Below the pieces are notes generated by a model. That model was not told where the DNA came from and ran no database searches. It worked only from the letters and a program-made list of their open reading frames with translations. From CAZNPW01 sp964575185 (lineage in GTDB: Bacteria > Pseudomonadota > Alphaproteobacteria > Rhodobacterales > Rhodobacteraceae), in contig CAZNPW010000081.1 in the NCBI GenBank assembly GCA_964575185.1, forward strand, positions 1 through 10,452: 10,452 bases of DNA. Direction: 5' to 3'. Within the stretch, counting starts at the first letter, position 1. Each line of letters begins with the position of its first letter. The translations under genes and the position numbers were made by a program. Positions 4,786-10,452 of this stretch are shown here, piece after piece.

Positions 4786-7163
4786 ATCCCGCGCGGCTTG
4801 GCCCGCAGGGTCGGTTCGGCCTGGGTCGGGTCCTCGGGCCAGGGGTGGCGCGGGTAGGCCCCGCGCATGTCGCGGCGGACGTCGGCATAGGAGGTCGCCC
4901 AGAAGCGCGGCAGGTCCATCGTGACCTGCACCGGGGCCTGCGCGGGCGACAGCAGCACGACGCGCAGCGGCAGCCGGGCGGAGCCGACGGTGGGGTGCTC
5001 CGTCACCCCGAACATCTCCTGAAGGCGCAGCGTGATGGTCGGGTGGTCGCCGGCATAGTCGATCGGCACCTGCCGGCCCAGCGGCGTGGTGAAGTGCGGC
5101 GGCACCAGCCGGTCCATCTGCGCCTGTTGGTCCCAGGTCAGCCGCGCGGTCAACGCGGGCGTCAGGTCCAGCGCCGCAAGGTCCGCCGCCGTCCGCGCTT
5201 GCCCGACGAAGAGCAGAAGCCAGCCCAGGTCGCCCGTCAGCGCGGCATCCGACACGTCGGGAAAGCCCTCCATCAGCGCCATGCGCGCCCCCAGGCGGCG
5301 GGCGGCGGGCGTCCAGGGCAACCCGCGCGCCCGCAGCCCGTCGAGTGCCGCGCGGGCGAGCGCCTCGGGCGGGGCGTCCCAGGGCCGGTCGGCCAGCACC
5401 AGCGCGCCCAGCCGCTCCTGCCTACGCGCGGTGACGCGGCCCGCGCGGTCGTCCCAGTGGCAGAGCGTCGCCCGGGCCAGCCGGTCGCCCAGCACCGCGC
5501 GCAGCTCGCCCTCGGTGATCGGTGCCGCCTGCCGCACGCGCGCCTCGCGCGGGTGGCCGTCGGTGTCGGTCACGACGATGAGCGGGGCCTGCGCCAGCGG
5601 GTCGCCCGGCTCGACCACCGCGCCCTTGCCGCCTGACAGCAAAAACCGCGCCTCGCCCCCCGGCCGCCGCTGGCCGACCCGGTCGGGATAGGCGAGCGCC
5701 GCCATCTGGCCGGTCGTCAGCCCTTTGTCGGGCGGGGCCGCGGCGGTCAGCCGCGGCAGCTCGGCCCGGATGCGCTTTAGCGCCGCGCTGGCCTGCGGCG
5801 CGCGTGCGGGATCGCGCAGCGCGGCCAGACGCAGGCCCAGGTCCGCCCCCGCCCCCGGCAGCGGGTCGCGGTCGGCCAGCAGCGCCGCGAGCGACGCCGC
5901 GCCCTTGCCCGCGGTCACCAGCATGTGCCCGAGGCGGGGGTGCAGCGGCAGCGCGGCCAGCGCGCGGCCGTGCGCGGTGATCGCCCCGCCGTCCAGCGCG
6001 CCGAGATCGGCCAGCAGCGCCCGCGCCTCGGCCAGCGCCGGGGCGGGGGGCGGGGTCAGGAAGGGCAGGGCGTCGGCCCCCCACAGCGCCAGTTCCAGCG
6101 CGAGGCCCGTCAGGTCGGCCACCATGATCTCCGGCGGCGGGAAGGAGGCCAGCGCCCCCTCCTCCCCCTTCGTCCACAGCCGGTAGCAGACCCCCGGCCC
6201 GACCCGCCCCGCCCGGCCCCGCCGCTGGTCGGCCTCGGCCCGCGTGACGCGTTCGGTCACCAGCCGCCCCATCCCCGATCCCGGATCGAACCGCGCCCGC
6301 CGCGCCCGCCCGCCGTCCACCACGATGCGGATGTCGGGGATAGTCAGCGAGGTCTCGGCGATGGATGTCGCCAGCACGCATTTCCGCCCCGCGACCGGCC
6401 CCAGCGCCGCCGCCTGCGCCTCCAGCCCCATCGCGCCGAACAGCGGCAGCACCTCCAGCCCCGACCCCTCCAGCATCCCCGCCACCCGCCGGATCTCGCC
6501 CTCGCCCGGCAGGAAGGCGAGGATGCCGCCCGGCTCCTCCTCCGCCGCGCGGCGGATCAGGCCCGCCATCGCCGCATCGAGGCGCGGCTCGGCGGGCCGC
6601 GCCAGCCAGCGCGTCTCGACCGGGAAGGCCCGGCCCTCGCTCGTCACGACGGGCGCGCCCATCAGCGCGGCCACCGGCCCCGCGTCGAGCGTGGCCGACA
6701 TCACCACCAGCGCGAGGTCCGGCCGCAGCGCGCCCCGCACCTCGAGCGCGAGCGCGAGCCCGAGGTCGGCGTGCAGGCTGCGTTCGTGGAACTCGTCGAA
6801 GATGAGGCAGCCGATGCCGGGAAGCTCCGGGTCCGCCTGGATCATCCGCGTCAGGATGCCCTCGGTCACGACCTCGACCCGCGTGGCGGGGCCGGTGCGG
6901 CTTTCGCCCCGGATGCGGTAGCCGACGGTGCGCCCCGCCGCCTCGCCCAGCGTCGCGGCCATCCGCCCCGCCGCGGCACGGGCGGCGAGCCGCCGCGGCT
7001 CCAGCATCACGATCCGGCCCGGCACATGGCGAAGCAGCGCCAGCGGCACCCGCGTCGTCTTGCCCGCGCCGGGCGGGGCCTGCAGCACGGCCTGCCCGCC
7101 ACCCGTGACGGCCGCGATCAGGTCGGGCAGCGCTTCGTCGATCGGCAGCGGGTCAGCCGACAT
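4782..7163 (-). CDS. hrpB: ATP-dependent helicase HrpB (DExH box)
   Basis: A 793-residue member of the DEAH/RHA-type helicase family; bacterial HrpB is thought to act on RNA or ribonucleoprotein, but its target is poorly known. Motifs in order: Walker A 'APPGAGKTT' (29-37), Ia 'LEPRRLAARAAA' (54-65), 'TEGIL' (100-104), Walker B 'DEFHERS' (123-129), motif III 'SATLD' (156-160), 'ILAFLPGEGEI' (214-224), motif V 'ATSIAETSLTIPDI' (265-278) and motif VI 'QRRGRAGR' (313-320). The helicase-associated region follows, then the HrpB-specific C-terminal half ending in 'YPRHPWPEDP' near residue 776. Length is typical and all core motifs are intact, so the enzyme should be active. The first ATG overlaps the end of the DUF3422 gene by 11 bases and has no clear Shine-Dalgarno sequence, which suggests translation by coupling to that gene. 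Confidence 0.96.
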   Translation of the reverse strand: MSADPLPIDEALPDLIAAVTGGGQAVLQAPPGAGKTTRVPLALLRHVPGRIVMLEPRRLAARAAAGRMAATLGEAAGRTVGYRIRGESRTGPATRVEVVTEGILTRMIQADPELPGIGCLIFDEFHERSLHADLGLALALEVRGALRPDLALVVMSATLDAGPVAALMGAPVVTSEGRAFPVETRWLARPAEPRLDAAMAGLIRRAAEEEPGGILAFLPGEGEIRRVAGMLEGSGLEVLPLFGAMGLEAQAAALGPVAGRKCVLATSIAETSLTIPDIRIVVDGGRARRARFDPGSGMGRLVTERVTRAEADQRRGRAGRVGPGVCYRLWTKGEEGALASFPPPEIMVADLTGLALELALWGADALPFLTPPPAPALAEARALLADLGALDGGAITAHGRALAALPLHPRLGHMLVTAGKGAASLAALLADRDPLPGAGADLGLRLAALRDPARAPQASAALKRIRAELPRLTAAAPPDKGLTTGQMAALAYPDRVGQRRPGGEARFLLSGGKGAVVEPGDPLAQAPLIVVTDTDGHPREARVRQAAPITEGELRAVLGDRLARATLCHWDDRAGRVTARRQERLGALVLADRPWDAPPEALARAALDGLRARGLPWTPAARRLGARMALMEGFPDVSDAALTGDLGWLLLFVGQARTAADLAALDLTPALTARLTWDQQAQMDRLVPPHFTTPLGRQVPIDYAGDHPTITLRLQEMFGVTEHPTVGSARLPLRVVLLSPAQAPVQVTMDLPRFWATSYADVRRDMRGAYPRHPWPEDPTQAEPTLRAKPRGI

Positions 7164-8460
7164 GCGCCCGGATGCGGCGGATCATCAGCCAGACCGCCAC
7201 GACCACCACGGGTGTCAGCAGGGCCAGCGTCATGCCACGGGACAGGCCCGCCGGTTCGGTCACCGGAAAGAAGGCATAGGCTGCAAGGTTCACCGCATAG
7301 TAGCTGATCGCCACCGTCGACAGCCCCTCGACCGTCCGCTGCAGCCGCAGCTGCAGGTCGGCGCGCCTGTCCATGCTTTCGAGAAGCTTCTGGTTCTGCG
7401 CGCTGCGTTCGACATCGACGCGGGTGCGCAGCAGTTCGGCCGCGCGCGCGGCGCGCTCGGCCATGCCGCGCAGGCGGCTTTCGGCGGACTTGACGGTCCG
7501 CATCGCCGGGTCGTAGCGGCGCATCATGAACTCGCCGAACGACTGCCGCCCGCCGATCCGCTCCTCGCGCAGGACCTTAATCCGTTCGTTCACGATCGCC
7601 TCGTAGGCGGTCGTGGCCCCGAAGCGGAAGGAGTATTTCACCGCCAGGCTTTCCAGCTCGGCGCTGATCGTCAAGAGCTCGTGCAGCGCCGTCTCGGGGC
7701 TGCCCCCGGCCTCGTCCAGCCCCGACACCAGCGCCGACAGCTGCGGGTCGAGCGCGTTCAGCCGCGCCGACAGGTCGCGCGCGCGGGGCAGGGCGAGCAT
7801 CGACATCGCGCGGTAGGTCTCGATCTCGCACAGCCGCTGGACGATCCGCCCGACCCGCCGCGCGCCCGTGCCGGGGGCCACGAAGACCGCGAACCGCATG
7901 TGGCCGCCCGGGTCGATGCGGAAATCCCCCGCGATCACCGCCGCGCCGTCGACCACGCGGCTGACCGCCAGGCTTTCGGCCACGAACCAGTCCTCGAGGT
8001 CCTCCAGCATCGCCGCTTCGGACTTCGGCATCTCCGCCACCCGGACCAGCACCGAGGCGAGCCGCTTGCCCGGTGCTGCGGCCAGCCAGTCGGCGGGGAA
8101 GACGTCGGCCTGCGCGGGGTCGAAGGGGCGCGGCGACAGGCCGTCGCGGAAGACCGAATAGGTCACGAACTCGGTGTGGCTCTCCCACTTCAGCGCGTGT
8201 CGGCCGAGCGGCCCGGCGAAGTGCGTGGCGTTTTCCGGCGGCCGCGGCGTCGCGTTGCGGTCCAGAAGCGCCCCGAGATGCGCCGTGTCGCGCCCACGGT
8301 CGCGGATCGCCGCGCCCACCGGCTCCTTGACCGCGAGATACACCGCCTCGCAGGGCACGCGCAGCGCGGGAAAGGGCCGCGCGTGGAGTTCCCCCACCAG
8401 CGCGTAGCGCTGCGGGTGGTCGGCATCGGGGATGGCGGGGGCGGTCACGGCGCTGTCCAT
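7153..8460 (-). CDS. DUF3422 family membrane-anchored protein
   Basis: A 435-residue protein with a large N-terminal soluble part and two C-terminal transmembrane helices (about 380-399 and 408-426) followed by a basic tail, so it is probably anchored in the inner membrane with the bulk in the cytoplasm. Family features include 'HPQRYALVGELHARPF' (15-30), 'KWESHTEF' (91-98), a helical, probably coiled-coil stretch at about 325-380 rich in Arg/Glu/Leu, and 'RSAQNQKLLESMDRRADLQL' (352-371) just before the helices. No enzymatic motif is recognised and the function is unknown. The start is uncertain: ATG at 8460 is preferred because a -10-like TACATC lies at 8469-8474; an in-frame ATG at 8478 would add six residues but lies within that promoter. 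Neither has a Shine-Dalgarno sequence. It overlaps hrpB by 11 bases. Confidence 0.88.
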   Translation of the reverse strand: MDSAVTAPAIPDADHPQRYALVGELHARPFPALRVPCEAVYLAVKEPVGAAIRDRGRDTAHLGALLDRNATPRPPENATHFAGPLGRHALKWESHTEFVTYSVFRDGLSPRPFDPAQADVFPADWLAAAPGKRLASVLVRVAEMPKSEAAMLEDLEDWFVAESLAVSRVVDGAAVIAGDFRIDPGGHMRFAVFVAPGTGARRVGRIVQRLCEIETYRAMSMLALPRARDLSARLNALDPQLSALVSGLDEAGGSPETALHELLTISAELESLAVKYSFRFGATTAYEAIVNERIKVLREERIGGRQSFGEFMMRRYDPAMRTVKSAESRLRGMAERAARAAELLRTRVDVERSAQNQKLLESMDRRADLQLRLQRTVEGLSTVAISYYAVNLAAYAFFPVTEPAGLSRGMTLALLTPVVVVAVWLMIRRIRAHVG

Positions 8461-8468
8461 GGCCGCGA

Positions 8469-8497
8469 GATGTAGCATGGAGGGTGGCGGGGAACAG
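8469..8497 (-). promoter_or_regulatory. Candidate promoter giving a leaderless DUF3422 mRNA
   Basis: On the minus strand CTGTTC (8492-8497) and TACATC (8469-8474) are 17 bases apart. Transcription would begin about 7 bases after the -10 box, at or next to the ATG at 8460. That would explain the absence of any Shine-Dalgarno sequence there. The -35 match is poor. Confidence 0.3.
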
Positions 8498-8510
8498 GGG
8501 CGTTGCGCTG

Positions 8511-8525
8511 CGGGGCGAGGCCCCG
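8511..8525. repeat. Perfect inverted repeat in the divergent intergenic region
   Basis: CGGGGC-GAG-GCCCCG forms a 6-base perfect stem with a 3-base loop, about 50 bases upstream of the DUF3422 start and 140 bases upstream of the amidohydrolase start. No T-run follows on either strand, so it does not look like a terminator. It could be a protein site or simply a chance product of high GC. Confidence 0.25.
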
Positions 8526-8588
8526 GTTCCAGCGATGTCGTGCCGAGGCCTTGACCTGCATGCGGCCCGGACCGGGCGGGTCGTGCCC

Positions 8589-8609
8589 CGCAGGCGACAT
8601 CATCCTGCG
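8589..8609. promoter_or_regulatory. Dyad CGCAGG-N9-CCTGCG upstream of the amidohydrolase promoter candidate
   Basis: Perfect 6-base arms (8589-8594 and 8604-8609) surround a less GC-rich 9-base centre. The total span of 21 bases suits a dimeric regulator binding on one face of the helix. It lies just 5' of a TTGACG box at 8614. The arm CCTGCG occurs twice more, at 8630-8635 and at 8661-8666 directly before the ATG. Binding is inferred only. Confidence 0.28.
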
Positions 8610-8613
8610 CGGC

Positions 8614-8642
8614 TTGACGGCCAAGGCCGCCTGCGGTCAGGT
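8614..8642 (+). promoter_or_regulatory. Candidate promoter of the amidohydrolase gene
   Basis: TTGACG (8614-8619) matches the -35 consensus at 5 of 6 bases. The 17-base spacing leads to TCAGGT (8637-8642), a poor -10 match that overlaps the start of the palindrome at 8641. A weak promoter that needs an activator would look like this, but so would no promoter at all. Confidence 0.25.
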
Positions 8643-8654
8643 CGGGGCCCCGAC
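8641..8654 (+). promoter_or_regulatory. Perfect palindrome abutting the amidohydrolase ribosome binding site
   Basis: GTCGGGGCCCCGAC is a perfect 14-base palindrome that ends one base before the AGGAG Shine-Dalgarno sequence (8655-8659). In RNA it can fold as a 5-base stem with a GGCC loop right next to the ribosome site; in DNA it could be an operator. GC-only palindromes of this length are not rare in such DNA, so the function is open. Confidence 0.28.
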
Positions 8655-8666
8655 AGGAGCCCTGCG

Positions 8667-10319
8667 ATGCCCGCCGCCCCCGACCTGATCGTCACGAACG
8701 CCCGCGTGCTGACGATGGACCCCGCCCGGCCCCGCGCCGCGGCGGTGGCGATCACCGCAGGCCGCATCGCGGCGGTGGGCGCGCGGGACACGGTGGAGGC
8801 GATGGCCGGGCCGGGCACGCGGGTGATCGACGCCCGGGGGCGGTCGGTCCTGCCGGGCTTCGTCGAGAGCCACATGCACCTCGTGCTGGGCGGGGCGGAG
8901 CTTGCGCACCTGCAGGTGGGCGGGACGGGCGATCTGGCCGGTGCCTTGCGCGGCTTCGCGGCGGCGCAGGCCGATGCGCCGCTGCTGATGGCGCAAGGCG
9001 CGGGCTACGATCTGGTGCGCGGGCGGGCGGATCTGGATGCGATCCTCCCCGACCGTCCGGTCGCGGTGACGGCGGCCGACCACCACACCGTCTGGGCGAA
9101 CACCGCGGCCCTGCGCGCGGCCGGCATCCTGCACGGCGCGGTGACGCCGCAGGGGCACGAGGTGGTGATGGGGCCGGACGGCCTGGCCACGGGCGAGCTG
9201 CGCGAGTTCGAGGCCTTCGCGCCGGTCATCGCGCTCGGCGGCGAGGCGCGGCTGAACCTCGGCATCGCCACCGGCGGCGAGCCCGTGCCCTGGCCGGACG
9301 ACTCCGCGCAGGCGATCGACCGGGCCAAGGTGCTGGCGGGCCTGCGGCACTGCGCGGCCCACGGGATCACCAGCCTGTGCAACATGGACGGCAACCTCTA
9401 CACGCTGGAGCTGCTGGAGGGGTTGCGGCGCGAGGGCCAGCTTCTGGCGCGGGCGAAGGTGCCGTTCCACTTCAAGCCGCAGATGGAGATGGGCGCGCTG
9501 GAGCGGGCCGAGGAGATGCGGGCGCGCTGGGACGACGACTGGCTGTCGTCGGGCTTCGTGAAGATGTTCATGGACGGCGTGGTCGACAGCCGCACGGCCT
9601 TCATGCTTCAGGACTATCCCGACCATCCCGGCCACCGCGGCGAGGCGCTGTTTCCGGCCGACCGGTTCGACGCGGTCGCGACCGAGATCGACCGGCGGGG
9701 CATGCAGATTGCCGTCCACGCCATCGGCGACGGCGCGGTGCGCCGGACGCTGGACGGCTATGCCGCCGCGCGGCGGGCGAACGGGCCGCGCGACAGCCGC
9801 CACCGGATCGAGCACATCGAGCTGATCGACCGCGCGGACGTCCCGCGCCTCGCGGACCTGGGCGTGATCGCGAGCCTGCAGCCGGGCCATCCTCCCGGAG
9901 CGATGGACTTCGGACTGATGCCGACGATGGGGGTGATCGGCCGCGCGCGCTGGCGCGACGCCTACCTGTGCCGGACGCTGGCCGAGGCGGGGGCGCATGT
10001 CGCCTTCGCCAGCGACTGGCCGGTGACCGACGTGTCGGTGATGCGCAACCTGCAGGCCGCGCTGACGCGCGAGCCCTATGCCGAGGATTGCCGCGACGAG
10101 CGGCTGTCGCGGGTCGATGCGCTCTGCGCCTACACCGCAGGCGGGGCCTGGGCCGCCCACCGCGAGCATGTGACCGGCCGGCTGGCGGAGGGGCTCGCGG
10201 GGGACCTGGCGGTGATCGACGGCGACATCGAGGGCCTGCCCGCCGACCTGCTGGGCGCGACGGCGGTGGCGCTGACCATCTGCGGCGGGCGGGTGACGCA
10301 CGGGAACCCGGCGGGTTGA
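8667..10319 (+). CDS. Metal-dependent amidohydrolase, YtcJ/AepA-like (amidohydrolase family 3)
   Basis: A 550-residue predicted cytoplasmic hydrolase of the amidohydrolase superfamily, YtcJ-like group. Members cleave C-N bonds using one or two metal ions in a TIM barrel; the substrate is unknown. Seen in order: the N-terminal beta-sandwich strand 'DLIVTNARVLTMDP' (6-19); 'VLPGFVESHMHLVLGG' (61-76) with the metal-binding HxH pair His69/His71; 'FVKMFMDGVVDSRTA' (297-311) with Lys299 as the candidate bridging carboxylated lysine; 'QIAVHAIGDGAVRRTLD' (347-363) with His351; 'HRIEHIELI' (379-387) with His383; 'GVIASLQPGH' (399-408); 'FASDWPV' (447-453) with catalytic Asp450; and a C-terminal 'EGLAGDLAVIDGD' strand (508-520). 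All expected active-site residues are present. The start is set by AGGAG (8655-8659), 7 bases upstream. No signal peptide is seen. It stands alone on this strand, divergent from DUF3422. Confidence 0.93.
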   Translation: MPAAPDLIVTNARVLTMDPARPRAAAVAITAGRIAAVGARDTVEAMAGPGTRVIDARGRSVLPGFVESHMHLVLGGAELAHLQVGGTGDLAGALRGFAAAQADAPLLMAQGAGYDLVRGRADLDAILPDRPVAVTAADHHTVWANTAALRAAGILHGAVTPQGHEVVMGPDGLATGELREFEAFAPVIALGGEARLNLGIATGGEPVPWPDDSAQAIDRAKVLAGLRHCAAHGITSLCNMDGNLYTLELLEGLRREGQLLARAKVPFHFKPQMEMGALERAEEMRARWDDDWLSSGFVKMFMDGVVDSRTAFMLQDYPDHPGHRGEALFPADRFDAVATEIDRRGMQIAVHAIGDGAVRRTLDGYAAARRANGPRDSRHRIEHIELIDRADVPRLADLGVIASLQPGHPPGAMDFGLMPTMGVIGRARWRDAYLCRTLAEAGAHVAFASDWPVTDVSVMRNLQAALTREPYAEDCRDERLSRVDALCAYTAGGAWAAHREHVTGRLAEGLAGDLAVIDGDIEGLPADLLGATAVALTICGGRVTHGNPAG

Positions 10320-10327
10320 AGGTCGGC

Positions 10328-10356
10328 CGCGGTTTTTTGCGCGTCGCCGCGATTTT
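10328..10356 (+). terminator. Candidate weak terminator after the amidohydrolase gene
   Basis: CGCGG (10328-10332) can pair with CCGCG (10347-10351) around a 14-base loop, followed by A and TTTT (10353-10356). The loop starts with a run of six T (10333-10338), itself preceded by the small palindrome CCGCGG. A 5-base stem AACCC/GGGTT also spans the stop codon (10305-10317). The T-runs are striking in this GC-rich DNA, but none of the hairpins is strong. Confidence 0.35.
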
Positions 10357-10360
10357 CCTC

Positions 10361-10389
10361 TTGCGGCCCCCCGAGTCGGGGCGTAGAAG
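10361..10389 (+). promoter_or_regulatory. Promoter for a gene beyond the right edge
   Basis: TTGCGG (10361-10366) and TAGAAG (10384-10389) are exactly 17 bases apart, followed by a G+C-rich discriminator CCGCGCTC. The spacer contains the dyad CCCCG-AGT-CGGGG (10369-10381). The first nine bases, TTGCGGCCC, also begin the ctaD promoter candidate. The strong -35, ideal spacing and GC discriminator fit a growth-rate or stringently controlled promoter, such as those of translation genes; this last point is inference. Confidence 0.55.
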
Positions 10390-10395
10390 CCGCGC

Positions 10396-10452
10396 TCACC
10401 GAAGCGGAAGCGACGGGGCGCCGGGAAGTCGGCGTGCAATCCGGAGGCAAGG
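10396..10452 (+). other. Leader with Shine-Dalgarno sequence; a coding start is expected just past the window
   Basis: The stretch after the predicted transcription start has no ATG-led coding region. It contains a tandem GAAGCG pair (10401-10412) and ends with GGAGG (10443-10447) followed by five bases to the window edge. That is the optimal distance for a start codon at about 10453. The leader would be roughly 55 bases long. The identity of the downstream gene cannot be seen. Confidence 0.45.

Noticed and set aside
4691..4888. Extended N-terminus of the MFS transporter up to 4888
   Set aside because: It is Arg/Pro-rich, overlaps hrpB, and would place 66 non-membrane residues before helix 1. 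The ATG at 4690 has a proper Shine-Dalgarno sequence.
5925..7307. Plus-strand open frames opposite hrpB and DUF3422 (up to about 515 codons, 5925-8475)
   Set aside because: They are low-complexity Arg/Pro/His/Gln shadows of well-supported minus-strand genes.
8637..10439. Long open frame on the minus strand opposite the amidohydrolase (600 codons)
   Set aside because: The product is His/Arg/Ala-rich shadow sequence without any recognisable motif; the plus strand encodes a complete amidohydrolase with all metal ligands.
10361..10452. Start of an rRNA operon or a tRNA gene
   Set aside because: The promoter type would suit one, but no tRNA cloverleaf or rRNA sequence is visible and the GGAGG at the edge points to a protein-coding gene. 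It cannot be excluded without the next bases.

Overview
The window is a very GC-rich (roughly 70% or more by eye) stretch of a bacterial chromosome. It is most likely from an alphaproteobacterium of the Rhodobacterales (Rhodobacteraceae/Paracoccaceae). The best clue is the cytochrome c oxidase subunit I fragment at the left edge: its N-terminus and the segment around the heme ligand resemble the Paracoccus/Rhodobacter aa3 oxidase. The HrpB, DUF1993, DUF3422 and MosC-like genes and the dense gene packing fit the same group.

Layout. (1) Positions 1-377, minus strand: the start of ctaD, cut by the window edge. (2) 378-545: a divergent intergenic region with a candidate ctaD promoter whose spacer holds a perfect 15-base palindrome, plus a weaker candidate promoter for the gene to the right. 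(3) 546-3531, plus strand: a 585-residue RTX calcium-binding protein with a serralysin-type C-terminal domain and no recognisable enzyme domain, then a 'GSDKG'-type SAM-dependent methyltransferase and a DUF1993 protein separated by two bases. (4) 3518-8460, minus strand: the membrane protein DUF3422 and the helicase hrpB overlap by 11 bases. A MosC-like MFS transporter follows after a 91-base gap that carries a LacI-type palindrome. The transporter's 3' end overlaps the DUF1993 gene by 14 bases, tail to tail. (5) 8667-10319, plus strand: a metal-dependent amidohydrolase of the YtcJ/AepA type, with a leader rich in short inverted repeats. (6) 10320-10452: a weak terminator candidate, then a well-formed promoter and a leader ending in a Shine-Dalgarno sequence, so a further plus-strand gene probably starts just outside the window.

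Most genes are housekeeping or generic accessory functions, and no single pathway links them all. The RTX/methyltransferase/DUF1993 set is the most accessory-looking part: a probable type I secretion substrate without its exporter nearby. The hrpB/DUF3422 pair looks co-transcribed. I found no tRNA, rRNA, CRISPR array, insertion sequence or phage gene, and nothing that clearly amounts to a new defence or mobile system. The best leads are regulatory: the LacI-type operator before the transporter, the palindrome inside the ctaD promoter spacer, a possible leaderless start for the DUF3422 gene, and the strong promoter at the right edge.
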